DNA of 64,000 nucleotides. Origin: Bacteroidota bacterium (GTDB taxonomy: Bacteria > Bacteroidota > Ignavibacteria > Ignavibacteriales > Melioribacteraceae). Positions 20,107-29,290 of this stretch are shown piece by piece. The stretch lies in assembly GCA_023381535.1 (NCBI GenBank), contig JAMCSN010000022.1, forward strand, positions 18,249 to 82,248. The letters run 5' to 3'. The position numbers and the translations under genes were made by a program. A model generated the notes under the pieces. It made no database searches. It was not told the DNA's origin and saw only the letters and a list, made by a program, of their open reading frames with translations. Numbering within the stretch: position 1 is the stretch's first letter; each line of letters starts with the position of its first letter.

Positions 20107-20755
20107 CGAAACACAAAGAAATGTTCTTCGATATATTGGAATTAAAACTGCAAGCTTAGCAATTCGTCTCTTAATGAAAACATTAAGAATTCGAGTTGTG
20201 AACGGTGAGGCAGTTACAAATGCTGTGAATGAAAAAAGAAATTTCGTTTCAGCATTCTGGCACGGTTCTATGATGATCGGATGGTACATCCATCGCATGA
20301 AAAATGTTTCTGCGCTTGTAAGTCAAAGTAAAGACGGAGATGTGCTTGCCGCAGTTTTGGAAAAATGGAATTATCATGTTGTACGCGGTTCAAGTTCAGT
20401 AGGCGGACAAGAAGCTTTAGCAATTATGGTTGAACTGATTCAAAAAAATTATTCGCTGGCAATAACACCGGATGGACCTCGCGGACCGATTCACAAGATG
20501 AAAGCCGGAGCCGTTGTAGCAGCTAAGAAATCTTCCGTTCCACTTTTCTTGGCTGGTATCGGAATCAAAAACAAGATTGTTCTAAAAAGCTGGGATCATT
20601 TTGAAGTTCCGAAACCGTTTGCGAAAGTTGTTGTCGTTTATTCCGGATCGGTTTTGGTTGATGGAAATTTAAGTCGCGATGAAACAAGCGAAAAAATAAT
20701 TGAGTGCGAAAATTTGTTAAATAAGCTGCAAAAGGATGCGTTGGAGTTGTGCTAA
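20096..20755 (+). CDS. DUF374 lysophospholipid-acyltransferase-like protein
   Basis: A 219-residue protein of the DUF374 branch of the LPLAT acyltransferases. Key positions are FWHG (His about 56), SQSKDGD, RGSSSVGG and the phosphate/acyl segment TPDGPRGP near 125-132. In this family the domain transfers an acyl chain to a lipid; genes of this type beside lpxB and lpxK are often annotated as secondary lipid A acyltransferases, which is an inference. It overlaps lpxB by 11 nt and lpxK by 7 nt. Confidence 0.85.
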   Translation: MKLSETQRNVLRYIGIKTASLAIRLLMKTLRIRVVNGEAVTNAVNEKRNFVSAFWHGSMMIGWYIHRMKNVSALVSQSKDGDVLAAVLEKWNYHVVRGSSSVGGQEALAIMVELIQKNYSLAITPDGPRGPIHKMKAGAVVAAKKSSVPLFLAGIGIKNKIVLKSWDHFEVPKPFAKVVVVYSGSVLVDGNLSRDETSEKIIECENLLNKLQKDALELC

Positions 20756-21795
20756 AATTAGTAAGAATATTGTTATCACCGTTGGCAATAATTTTTTCGT
20801 TCGTCATAAAAATTAGAAATTCGTTCTTTGAAAAAAATATTTTCAAAATATCTAAAGTTGATGCAAAAGTTATTTCAGTCGGCAACTTAACCGTAGGGGG
20901 TTCAGGTAAAACACCCGCGGTGATAATGCTGGCAAAGACCTTGCAGAATCAGAACAAAAAAATTGGTTTGTTGAGCCGTGGTTACGGACGCAAATCGTAC
21001 GGATATGTTTACGTAAGCAACGGAAATAAAATTTTAAGCTCGGTAGATGAATCCGGCGACGAAATGTATTTCATGTCGGACGAACTGAAGGTTCCGACCG
21101 CAGTTGCCGAGCGGAGAGTTGACGGCGCAAAACGGTTCATTCGCGATTCACACGTTGATGCAATAATACTTGACGATGCGTTCCAGCACAGATGGATTCA
21201 CCGCGATCTCGATGTTGTGGTAATCGATCAAAGATTCTTGCTTAAGACCGGAGAGATAGAACAAAAGATGCTTCCGCTGGGTTTAATGCGAGAACCTTTT
21301 AGTTCTTTGGAGCGCGCCGACGTAATAATTATCAACAGAAAATTTTCTGTCAAAGAAGAGATTCCGAAAAAATTGAAAAAATATTTTGTGAACAAACAAG
21401 TGTTTACCGGTTTCTACATCGAAGAAGGAATATACGACGTCAAGACGCATCATTCGTTCGACATGAAAGAATTTCAAGGGCAGAAGAGTTTGGTGGTTTG
21501 CGGAATTGCGAACCCGGACTCGGTCATAAAAGTTTTGGAGAAAAATAATATCGACGTTACAAACAAAATGATCTTTACAGATCACAAAGATTACAGTCTA
21601 AAGGAAGTGCACGACATTAGGAAGAAATTTTACGATACCAATTCATACTCGGTTCTAACAACGCAAAAGGATGCGGTTAAGCTGAACAAGTATTCCAAAG
21701 AGTTGGACGATATCGATATTTATTATCTCAAGATCGAATTAAAACTCGACGAGCAGGAAAAGTTTAACCAATTAATTTTGAAATCAATTAATTAA
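20749..21795 (+). CDS. lpxK: Tetraacyldisaccharide 4'-kinase
   Basis: A 348-residue kinase that phosphorylates the 4' position of the lipid A disaccharide, the last step before Kdo addition. The N-terminal membrane-associated helix is followed by the P-loop in GNLTVGGSGKTP (about 45-56), then GYGRKSYGY and LDDAFQHRWIHRDLD with the catalytic DDxFQH. It starts at GTG 20749, overlapping the previous gene by seven bases. Its presence with lpxB shows that the organism makes lipid A. Confidence 0.95.
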   Translation: MLKLVRILLSPLAIIFSFVIKIRNSFFEKNIFKISKVDAKVISVGNLTVGGSGKTPAVIMLAKTLQNQNKKIGLLSRGYGRKSYGYVYVSNGNKILSSVDESGDEMYFMSDELKVPTAVAERRVDGAKRFIRDSHVDAIILDDAFQHRWIHRDLDVVVIDQRFLLKTGEIEQKMLPLGLMREPFSSLERADVIIINRKFSVKEEIPKKLKKYFVNKQVFTGFYIEEGIYDVKTHHSFDMKEFQGQKSLVVCGIANPDSVIKVLEKNNIDVTNKMIFTDHKDYSLKEVHDIRKKFYDTNSYSVLTTQKDAVKLNKYSKELDDIDIYYLKIELKLDEQEKFNQLILKSIN

Positions 21796-21825
21796 TAAAA
21801 GAAACATCTATTGGAGGAATATTAA

Positions 21826-24633
21826 ATGGCTGCAAAAGCAAAAAAGTATGTCTATTACTTCGGCGGAAAACGTGCTGAAGGTAAAGCTGACATGAAAGAA
21901 CTTCTCGGCGGCAAAGGCGCTAACCTTGCCGAAATGGTAAATATCGGTTTACCTGTCCCCGCCGGCTTCACAATTACAACGGAAGTCTGCACGGCATATT
22001 ATGAGAACAAAAAGAAATATCCCAAAGAACTGGAAAAACAAGTTAAAGACGCTCTCGCAAAAGTTGAAAAAGAAATGGGCGCAAAATTCGGCGACTCGAA
22101 AAATCCATTGTTGGTTTCGGTTCGATCAGGCGCGCGCGCTTCTATGCCTGGTATGATGGAAACGATTTTGAATGTAGGATTGAACAACACTACACGTGAG
22201 GCATTGATCGCCAAGACCGGCAATCCGCGATTCGTGTATGATTCGCATCGCCGTTTGATTCAGATGTATTCTGATGTTGTTATGGAAAAAGCTGCCGGCA
22301 TCGAACCGGAAGAAGGTAAAGGAGTTCGTCAACAACTCGAACACGAACTTCATAAAATGAAAGAAGCTCGCGGCGCGAAAAGCGATACCGATTTAACATC
22401 TGACGACCTGAAAGAACTTATCGAGATTTACAAAGCAAAAGTTCAGGAAGTCTTGGGCAAAGCTTTTCCGGAAGAACCGATGGCTCAACTCTGGGGCGCT
22501 ATCTCTGCTGTATTTCAAAGCTGGATGGGTAAACGCGCAATCTCTTACAGAAGAATTGAAGGCATACCGGATGATTGGGGAACAGCTGTAAACGTTCAAT
22601 CTATGGTATTCGGCAACATGGGCGATACGTCCGCAACCGGTGTTGCATTCACACGTAACCCCGCTACCGGCGAAAATTATTTCTACGGTGAGTGGTTGCC
22701 AAACGCGCAAGGTGAAGATGTTGTTGCCGGCATCAGAACGCCAAACCCGATTAACGAAGTTGGAAAGAGCGAACATACCGAACATCTTCCGTCGCTCGAA
22801 ACCGGAATGCCGCCAACATACAAACAGCTTCACGGAATTCAGAGAACGCTCGAAAAACATTATCACGATATGCTTGATATAGAGTTCACGATTCAAGAAG
22901 GCAGACTTTACATGCTTCAGTGCCGCGTAGGAAAAAGAAACGGTCCCGCAGCTGTAAAGATGGCGCTCGATATGTACAATGAAAAGCTTATTACAAAAGA
23001 AGAAGCAGTTATGCGCGTTCAACCTTCACAATTAGACGAGCTTCTCCATCCAATCATCGACCCGGTTGCAGAAAAAAATGTTAGTGCGATTGCAAAAGGT
23101 TTGCCAGCAGGTCCCGGCGGCGCAAGCGGTCAAGTCGTATTCTCCGCTGCAGACGCAGTTGCATGGGCAAAGAGCGGCAAGAGAGTAATATTAGTTCGCG
23201 AAGAAACCAATCCGGAAGACATTGAAGGTATGCGTGCAGCACAGGCAATCTTAACCGGTCGCGGCGGAATGACCTCTCACGCAGCGCTCGTTGCACGCGG
23301 CTGGGGTAAATGCTGTATAGTTGGTGCAGGATCAATTAAAATAAATTATGGCGCAAAATATTTCACGGTCGGCGGCGTTACAGTCCGCGAAGGCGATTGG
23401 TTAACACTCAACGGCTCGAAAGGAACTGTTTACCAGGGCGAGTTGCCGATGATCAAAGTTGCTGAAGAGAATCCGGATTTCAAAGCATTCATGAAAATTT
23501 GCGATCAAGTAAGAAAATTAAAAGTAAGAACGAACGCAGATACGCCGGAAGACGCGGCACGTGCACGTGCATTCGGCGCCGAAGGAATCGGTTTGTTCAG
23601 AACCGAACACATGTTCTACGGAAAACATTCCGAAGAACCGTTGTTCAAACTCCGCAAGATGATTGTATCCAAGACCGAACAAGAAAGACGCGATGCATTA
23701 AACGAACTTTATCCTCATGTTAAAGCTGATATAAAAGGTACTCTTGAGGCAATGGACGGATTCCCGGTTACAATTCGTACGCTCGACCCGCCGCTTCATG
23801 AATTTGTTCCGACAAGAAACGACGAAAGAGAAAAACTTGCCGGCAGTCTTGGAATTTCTTTGCACGAATTAAATGAACGTGCCGAGAAACTTCATGAAAG
23901 CAATCCGATGATGGGACACCGCGGCGTTCGTCTTGGTATCACCTATCCGGAAATTACTGAGATGCAAGTTCGTGCAATTTTCGAAGCAACGGCTGAATTA
24001 TTGGCTGAAGGTAAAAAAGCATTCCCGGAAATAATGATTCCTGTTGTTGGACATGAAAATGAACTCAAAGATCAATATCAACTCGTTTCCAAAATATATG
24101 CTGAAGTCTGCGAGAAGTTCGGTCTAAAGAAAATTCCTCACATGACCGGAACAATGATCGAAATTCCACGCGCATGTTTAACCGCAGATAAAATTGCCGA
24201 GTACGCTCAGTTCTTCTCATTCGGTACAAACGACTTAACGCAAATGGGTTTCGGTTTCTCGCGCGATGATATCGGCGGATTCTTAGCGGATTATCTTGAA
24301 AAGAAAATTCTTCCGGTCGATCCATTCCAATCAATCGATCAAGAAGGTATCGGTCAATTGATGGTCACAGCAGTTACCAAAGGAAGAGCAACACGCAACG
24401 ATCTTAAGATCGGTATCTGCGGCGAACACGGCGGCGAGCCAAAGTCTGTTGAGTTCTGCCACAAAATCGGATTGAACTACGTCAGCTGTTCACCGTTCCG
24501 CGTTCCAATCGCAAGATTGGCGGCGGCACATGCGGTTGTTAAAGAAATGAAAAGTATAAAACCGGTTAAAGGCGCTGCAAAGAAATCAGCAAAGCCGGCA
24601 AGCCGAAGTAAAAAGTCGGCAAAGAAAAAATAA
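21826..24633 (+). CDS. ppdK: Pyruvate, phosphate dikinase with a lysine-rich tail
   Basis: A 935-residue PPDK; the family is normally about 875-890. It interconverts pyruvate, ATP and phosphate with phosphoenolpyruvate, AMP and pyrophosphate, working in glycolysis or gluconeogenesis. The ATP-grasp domain comes first, then the swivelling domain with the phosphorylated His at about 485 in GGMTSHAA, then the PEP/pyruvate barrel with the active-site Cys at about 865 in GICGEHGGEP. The last 21 residues are nearly all Lys, Ala and Ser. TGGAGGA precedes the ATG. The gap after lpxK is 30 nt. Confidence 0.97.
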   Translation: MAAKAKKYVYYFGGKRAEGKADMKELLGGKGANLAEMVNIGLPVPAGFTITTEVCTAYYENKKKYPKELEKQVKDALAKVEKEMGAKFGDSKNPLLVSVRSGARASMPGMMETILNVGLNNTTREALIAKTGNPRFVYDSHRRLIQMYSDVVMEKAAGIEPEEGKGVRQQLEHELHKMKEARGAKSDTDLTSDDLKELIEIYKAKVQEVLGKAFPEEPMAQLWGAISAVFQSWMGKRAISYRRIEGIPDDWGTAVNVQSMVFGNMGDTSATGVAFTRNPATGENYFYGEWLPNAQGEDVVAGIRTPNPINEVGKSEHTEHLPSLETGMPPTYKQLHGIQRTLEKHYHDMLDIEFTIQEGRLYMLQCRVGKRNGPAAVKMALDMYNEKLITKEEAVMRVQPSQLDELLHPIIDPVAEKNVSAIAKGLPAGPGGASGQVVFSAADAVAWAKSGKRVILVREETNPEDIEGMRAAQAILTGRGGMTSHAALVARGWGKCCIVGAGSIKINYGAKYFTVGGVTVREGDWLTLNGSKGTVYQGELPMIKVAEENPDFKAFMKICDQVRKLKVRTNADTPEDAARARAFGAEGIGLFRTEHMFYGKHSEEPLFKLRKMIVSKTEQERRDALNELYPHVKADIKGTLEAMDGFPVTIRTLDPPLHEFVPTRNDEREKLAGSLGISLHELNERAEKLHESNPMMGHRGVRLGITYPEITEMQVRAIFEATAELLAEGKKAFPEIMIPVVGHENELKDQYQLVSKIYAEVCEKFGLKKIPHMTGTMIEIPRACLTADKIAEYAQFFSFGTNDLTQMGFGFSRDDIGGFLADYLEKKILPVDPFQSIDQEGIGQLMVTAVTKGRATRNDLKIGICGEHGGEPKSVEFCHKIGLNYVSCSPFRVPIARLAAAHAVVKEMKSIKPVKGAAKKSAKPASRSKKSAKKK

Positions 24634-24641
24634 GTGAACAA

Positions 24642-24677
24642 TTGTCATTCTTCCTCGTTGGTTCCAACGAATGACAA
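24642..24677 (+). other. Two-part hairpin in the ppdK-queA spacer
   Basis: TTGTCAT (24642-24648) pairs with ATGACAA (24671-24677), and TCGTTGG (24655-24661) with CCAACGA (24664-24670), leaving a six-base bulge on the 5' side only. No T run follows, so it is not a classic terminator. It may protect or process the mRNA between the two genes, or be a remnant of a palindromic repeat. Confidence 0.5.
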
Positions 24678-24703
24678 AATAATGAACAACAAGAGGAGAA
24701 TAA

Positions 24704-25741
24704 ATGAAGTTATCTGATTTCAAGTACAACTTACCAAAGACGGCGATCGCAAAACATCCGGTCTCTCCGCGCGATAAATCGAAGTTGATGGTTCTCAATC
24801 GCGCTACAGGCGAGATAGAGCAGCATACGTTTGCCGACGTCGTAGATTTTATGGAAAAGGGCGACGTGGTTGTGGTCAATAAAACTAAAGTTATGCAGGC
24901 GCGATTGTTCGGCAAGAAGGAAAGAACGAATGCTAAGATCGAAGTATTTGTACTGCGCGAATTAAATAAAGAAGAAAATATTTGGGATGTGATTGTTGAC
25001 CCTGCCCGTAAGGTGAGAATTGGAAATAGAATCTATTTCAATGATAAGTTGTGGTGCGAAGTTATCGATAATACGACTTCACGCGGACGCACGGTTCGTT
25101 TCAACGAAGATGCGGGAGATATTTTCAAAGCGATCGAAAAAATCGGTCACACTCCACTTCCGCCGTATATCAAACGCGACGCCGTTGCAAACGATAAAGA
25201 CAATTACCAGACAATCTTTGCCGAGGTTGACGGTTCCGTTGCAGCTCCGACCGCTGCGCTGCATTTTTCATCCACACTCGCGCGCAAAATTGAAAAGAAA
25301 GGAATCAAAATTGTTCCGGTAATTCTTCACATCGGACTCGGTACGTTCCGCCCCGTTGAAGTTGAAGATCTTACGAAGCACAAAATGGATTCGGAATTTT
25401 TCGAAGTACCGGATGAAACGGCAAAAGTGATTAACAAAGCACTGCAAGAAAAGAAAAATGTGTATGTCGTTGGCACAAGCACTTGCCGCGCTCTTGAAAG
25501 CAGCGTTACAGCCGAAGGTTTTGCAAAACCGAATTTCGGCTGGACGGATAAATTCATTTTTCCTCCTTACGATTTCAAGATCACAAAGAAACTGATTACG
25601 AATTTTCATCAGCCGGAATCGACATTGATGATGCTCGCCGCTGCATTTGCGGGATATGATTTTATTGTTAAAGCATATAAGAAAGCATTGAAGGACGGCT
25701 ATCGCTTCTTAAGTTACGGCGATGCCATGTTGATTATATAA
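24704..25741 (+). CDS. queA: S-adenosylmethionine:tRNA ribosyltransferase-isomerase
   Basis: A 345-residue QueA that transfers the ribosyl part of SAM to 7-aminomethyl-7-deazaguanine in tRNA, the penultimate step of queuosine synthesis. Family marks include the N-terminal YNLPKTAIAKHPVSPRDKSK, GHTPLPPYIKR, the VAAPTAALHF segment and NFHQPESTLMMLAAAFAG near the C-terminus. AAGAGGAG stands in front of the ATG. No other queuosine gene is in the window. Confidence 0.97.
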   Translation: MKLSDFKYNLPKTAIAKHPVSPRDKSKLMVLNRATGEIEQHTFADVVDFMEKGDVVVVNKTKVMQARLFGKKERTNAKIEVFVLRELNKEENIWDVIVDPARKVRIGNRIYFNDKLWCEVIDNTTSRGRTVRFNEDAGDIFKAIEKIGHTPLPPYIKRDAVANDKDNYQTIFAEVDGSVAAPTAALHFSSTLARKIEKKGIKIVPVILHIGLGTFRPVEVEDLTKHKMDSEFFEVPDETAKVINKALQEKKNVYVVGTSTCRALESSVTAEGFAKPNFGWTDKFIFPPYDFKITKKLITNFHQPESTLMMLAAAFAGYDFIVKAYKKALKDGYRFLSYGDAMLII

Positions 25742-25749
25742 CAAATGTC

Positions 25750-25835
25750 TGTAGGTCGAGACTACCCGCCTTGACTTTTTTAGCCAAGGCGAGGCAGGCT
25801 GTCTCGACCCAGACGATTCGGAGAATCGTCCTACA
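25750..25835 (+). repeat. Three-way-junction palindromic element before ispD
   Basis: Three perfect helices nest without slack. P1 is TGTAG (25750-25754) with CTACA (25831-25835). P2 is GTCGAGAC (25755-25762) with GTCTCGAC (25801-25808), and contains an inner arm CGCCTTG (25767-25773) with CAAGGCG (25785-25791). P3 is GACGATTC (25812-25819) with GAATCGTC (25823-25830). Only CCA (25809-25811) is unpaired at the junction. It ends three bases before the ispD start codon. It resembles a dispersed REP/MITE-like palindrome or a structured leader; copy number cannot be judged from this window, where I saw no second copy. Confidence 0.7.
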
Positions 25836-25838
25836 AAT

Positions 25839-26519
25839 ATGAAATGTTATGCAATTATTCCATCGGGAGGTTTGGGCAAGCGGATGAACAACCCGTTGCC
25901 CAAACAATATATGCAATTCCACGGCAAGGAGTTGATTGCATACACGCTTGATGTTTTTCAGAAGTCAAATCAAATAGACTCAATTGTAATTGCCGCGCAA
26001 AAAGAATTTTTCCCGCTGCTTAATGAGATCAAGCAAAAGTACTCGCTGACAAAAATAAAAAGCATAATAGAAGGTGGAATAGAAAGACAGCATTCGGTTT
26101 TCAACGCGCTAAGATCTATTCAATGCAGCGGAGATGATATTGTTGTCGTCCACGATGCGGTACGACCTCTCCTCTCTCAAGAAATCCTTTCAAAATCGAT
26201 TGAAACGGCAATTCAATTTGGAAGCGCTGTTGTTGCAATCAAAGCACGCGACACATTGATAAACGGTACCGATTCAGTTCTATCATACGTTGACCGGAGT
26301 GAAATTTTTTATGCCCAGACTCCCCAAGTCTTCCGGTATGGAATTCTAATGGATGCCATGAAAAAAGCTGAAACAGAAAATTTTATTGGTACGGATGAAT
26401 CAATGCTTGTTCACCGCACCGGTTGCAAAATAAAAATTGTTGATGGCTCATCGCTCAACTTCAAGATTACCAACCAGGATGATATCAAACTTTTTGAATT
26501 GCTCACCAGAGGCAAATGA
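25839..26519 (+). CDS. ispD: 2-C-methyl-D-erythritol 4-phosphate cytidylyltransferase
   Basis: A 226-residue IspD of the non-mevalonate isoprenoid pathway; it forms CDP-methylerythritol from CTP. The nucleotide-binding N-terminus reads IIPSGGLGKRM (6-16) followed by PKQY, then VHDAVRPLLS near 106-115 and TDESMLV near 187. ATG 25839 gives the family N-terminus, but there is no ribosome-binding site because the structured element at 25750-25835 occupies that place. No ispF or other MEP gene is adjacent. Confidence 0.96.
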   Translation: MKCYAIIPSGGLGKRMNNPLPKQYMQFHGKELIAYTLDVFQKSNQIDSIVIAAQKEFFPLLNEIKQKYSLTKIKSIIEGGIERQHSVFNALRSIQCSGDDIVVVHDAVRPLLSQEILSKSIETAIQFGSAVVAIKARDTLINGTDSVLSYVDRSEIFYAQTPQVFRYGILMDAMKKAETENFIGTDESMLVHRTGCKIKIVDGSSLNFKITNQDDIKLFELLTRGK

Positions 26520-26538
26520 AAAATGGTTTTAATATACT

Positions 26539-26555
26539 GTCGGGGTAACCTCGAC
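26539..26555 (+). other. Small hairpin downstream of ispD
   Basis: GTCGGGG/CCTCGAC forms a seven-pair stem with one G-T pair and a three-base loop, 19 nt after the ispD stop. A T7 run follows only at about 26572-26579, so a terminator role is doubtful. Further on, at 26617-26636, the ten-base unit TACGCYTTAG occurs twice in tandem. Confidence 0.35.
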
Positions 26556-26705
26556 ACTACCATTTGGATGGATTTTTTTGCGCTAAACATGTATCCGTAA
26601 TATTTCGATAATAGCGTACGCTTTAGTACGCCTTAGTAGTAAATCTTGGCTTGTATCTAAAACACTTTTTCTCTAAGTTTACTCAAAATTTTTTGGCGAT
26701 AAATA

Positions 26706-27374
26706 ATGCTAAACCTAATATTCATCGTAATACTTTCTTACTTAGTTGGCTCAATCCCTACAAGTATTATTCTTAGCAAACTCGTAAAAGGAATAGATAT
26801 AAGAAACTACGGCAGCGGCAATGCCGGCGGTTCAAATGTATTCAGAGTTCTCGGTTGGAAGTGGGGCGTTCTGACAATACTCTTTGACGCATTGAAAGGC
26901 GCCGTAGCGGTTATTGTTGTTGCACGTCTCTATCTCGATAGTTTTCCGTTCCACAACATAACTCCGTTTGATGATTTCACTCTCGTGCAAATTATTTGCG
27001 GCGTTAGCGCGGTATTGGGTCATGTATGGACGGTCTTTGCCGGATTCCGCGGCGGCAAAGGTATTGCAACCGGACTTGGCGTTTTACTCACAATCACAAC
27101 TTTGGATATGGCGATTGCGCTTGGTGTTTTTGTTCTTGTCGTAACATTATCCAGATATATTTCTCTTGGTTCATTGATTGCTGCAATCTCAGTTCCGCTA
27201 ATTCTAATTGTTCGAGAAAATATTTTCGGTGTGAACATACAGGGCTATCATACAATTTTACCGTTTTCAATTTTGCTTGCGTTGTTGGTCATCTTCACTC
27301 ACAGAGCCAACATAAATAGATTACTGAAAGGCAACGAAAGAAAAATATCATTCGTAAAAAAGAAATCGAACTAA
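26706..27374 (+). CDS. plsY: Acyl-phosphate glycerol-3-phosphate acyltransferase
   Basis: A 222-residue inner-membrane enzyme with about five to seven helices that acylates glycerol 3-phosphate from acyl phosphate, the first step of phospholipid synthesis. The glycine-rich motif SGNAGGSNVFRVLG (about 37-50) and FAGFRGGKGIATGLG (about 113-127) are the family signatures. Its stop codon is directly followed by the gpsA start, so enzyme and substrate supplier are co-translated. Confidence 0.97.
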   Translation: MLNLIFIVILSYLVGSIPTSIILSKLVKGIDIRNYGSGNAGGSNVFRVLGWKWGVLTILFDALKGAVAVIVVARLYLDSFPFHNITPFDDFTLVQIICGVSAVLGHVWTVFAGFRGGKGIATGLGVLLTITTLDMAIALGVFVLVVTLSRYISLGSLIAAISVPLILIVRENIFGVNIQGYHTILPFSILLALLVIFTHRANINRLLKGNERKISFVKKKSN

Positions 27375-28376
27375 ATGAGAATTTCTGTTCTCGGAGCCGG
27401 CGGCTGGGGGACCACTCTGGCAATTCTTCTTCATTACAACGGCCACAACGTTACACTTTGGGAATACAAAAGAAACTACGCTAAAACTCTCGCACGTTCG
27501 CGCGAGAACAAAATTTATCTTCCCGGAATTAGAATCCCAAAAGAAATTGAAATAACCCACTCGCTGGAAGAAAGCTGCACGAATAAACATCTTATTGTTT
27601 TGGCTGTCCCATCGCAATTCATCAGGAGCGTTCTTCACGATATTAAACGGCTGGATTTCCGCAACACGACTTTTGTAAGCGTCGCTAAAGGAATTGAGAA
27701 GGAAACTCTGTTAACCGTCTCACAAATTATTAAAGACGAGATAAAGGAAATCTCACCGTCACAAATTGGCGTACTTTCCGGACCGAGTCACGCCGAAGAA
27801 GTCAGCAGAAAAATTCCGACTGCAGTCGTTACCGCTTCCAAGGATTCGTTCACGGCGAAACAGATTCAATCGGCATTCATAACCTCCTACTTCAGAGTTT
27901 ATTCTTCTACAGATATTCTTGGCGTTGAATACGGCGGCGCGTTGAAAAATGTTATTGCGATCGGCGCTGGTATAATAGACGGCGCAAAATTCGGCGACAA
28001 CACAAAAGCGGCTATTATGACGCGCGGCATTGCAGAAATTTCCCGTCTTGGTATTGCTCTCGGAGCCAAGCCGGAAACTTTTGCCGGACTTTCCGGAATG
28101 GGCGACTTAATCGTAACATGCATGAGCAAGCACAGCCGCAACAGATACGTCGGCGATCAGATCGGGCGCGGGAAAAAGTTGAAAGACGTTTTGAAAAAGA
28201 TGCAGATGGTTGCTGAAGGCGTTGAAACATGCCGTTCCGTACACCAGCTTTCCCAAAAATTCAAAATTGAAACGCCGATTGCTAATGCGGTTTATAAAAT
28301 TTTATTCGAAGAACGAGACCCCGTTAAGGTTACCTACGAACTGATGACCCGCGACATGAAAGCCGAAGACGAATAG
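27375..28376 (+). CDS. gpsA: Glycerol-3-phosphate dehydrogenase [NAD(P)+]
   Basis: A 333-residue enzyme that reduces dihydroxyacetone phosphate to sn-glycerol 3-phosphate for phospholipids. The Rossmann motif GAGGWGTT is at 7-14; the catalytic Lys lies in the conserved VEYGGALKNVIAIGAG segment (about 177-192), and GLSGMGDLIVTC is near 238-249. It begins on the base after plsY ends. Confidence 0.97.
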   Translation: MRISVLGAGGWGTTLAILLHYNGHNVTLWEYKRNYAKTLARSRENKIYLPGIRIPKEIEITHSLEESCTNKHLIVLAVPSQFIRSVLHDIKRLDFRNTTFVSVAKGIEKETLLTVSQIIKDEIKEISPSQIGVLSGPSHAEEVSRKIPTAVVTASKDSFTAKQIQSAFITSYFRVYSSTDILGVEYGGALKNVIAIGAGIIDGAKFGDNTKAAIMTRGIAEISRLGIALGAKPETFAGLSGMGDLIVTCMSKHSRNRYVGDQIGRGKKLKDVLKKMQMVAEGVETCRSVHQLSQKFKIETPIANAVYKILFEERDPVKVTYELMTRDMKAEDE

Positions 28377-28403
28377 TTCTTGATTCTGGTTTCTTGATGC
28401 TGG
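28376..28403 (+). repeat. Two tandem copies of a 14-base unit
   Basis: GTTCTTGATTCTGG and TTTCTTGATGCTGG follow each other at the gpsA stop, differing at two bases. Function unknown; probably replication slippage. Confidence 0.4.
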
Positions 28404-28513
28404 ATATTTAAATAATGCAAGCTCTAGTTTCGTGAATCCACAGAACACCCGGAGAAGAACATTTATTTTTTATCTATATTAGAAATGAGCCCATTTCATT
28501 AATTTAGAAGCAG

Positions 28514-29290
28514 ATGAACGATAATCCTCAATTCAATTTCGATTTCTTTAAGAGAATTCTATCTGTTCTAAAAAATGAGTTTTCATTTTGTTCTTTTTAT
28601 GATGCAGCAAATAAACTCTATCACAATAATTCCAAACCTTACGTTCTTCTACGCCATGATGTGGATTTAGACCTTGATCTTGCTTTAAGACTTGCGTTAA
28701 TCGAGAATGATCTAAACGTTAAGTCATGTTTTATGATTATGACGAATTCTCCTTTCTATTCTTTGGGTAACAAACATTCACAATCTATTGTGAGAGAGAT
28801 GATTGAAAATGGTCACGAGATAGGATTGCATTTTGATTTTCATAATAACTCGTTGAGAAACGACGAAACCGGAATTGATCAAATAGAAAATGACATCTTT
28901 GAAAGCTGTACTGAACTTGAAAAAATAACGGGCACGAGAATTAATTCCATTTCTTTTCACAAACCTCTTGCGCAATTCTTAAATGGACCTTTTTACGTAG
29001 ACGGCAGAATTAATGCATACTCGGCTGAGTTGATGAAATGGTATCTCTCAGATTCGAAGGGAAACTGGCGCGAAGGTAATCCGCTTAAGTCACTTGAGAA
29101 ACGAAGGAATACTATTCTCCAACTTCTTATGCATCCTATCTGGTGGGATGAGAAACATTTAGACGCACCTGACCGCCTGCAAAATTTTTTTGAACATCGC
29201 ACGAGAAACCTTACGGTTGAAGAAAAGAATAAATTCAGCGTTTCATTATCTTCTTATCTTTCTATTCAAAGGAGCAAAAGGGACGAATAA
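28514..29290 (+). CDS. Polysaccharide deacetylase-like protein
   Basis: A 258-residue protein with NodB/CE4-like landmarks: RHDVDLDLDL at about 47-56 offers the metal-binding Asp pair, and GHEIGLHFDFH at about 100-110 corresponds to the HxxxH-type metal motif region. SISFHKPL follows near 148-155. There is no signal peptide, so it is probably cytosolic and acts on a nucleotide- or lipid-linked sugar if it is active. The partner gene one base downstream is a methyltransferase. Confidence 0.65.
   Translation: MNDNPQFNFDFFKRILSVLKNEFSFCSFYDAANKLYHNNSKPYVLLRHDVDLDLDLALRLALIENDLNVKSCFMIMTNSPFYSLGNKHSQSIVREMIENGHEIGLHFDFHNNSLRNDETGIDQIENDIFESCTELEKITGTRINSISFHKPLAQFLNGPFYVDGRINAYSAELMKWYLSDSKGNWREGNPLKSLEKRRNTILQLLMHPIWWDEKHLDAPDRLQNFFEHRTRNLTVEEKNKFSVSLSSYLSIQRSKRDE

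Noticed and set aside
22393..23022. 209-codon open frame antisense to ppdK
   Set aside because: It mirrors a strongly conserved gene, has no family features or ribosome site, and arises from the codon bias of the coding strand.
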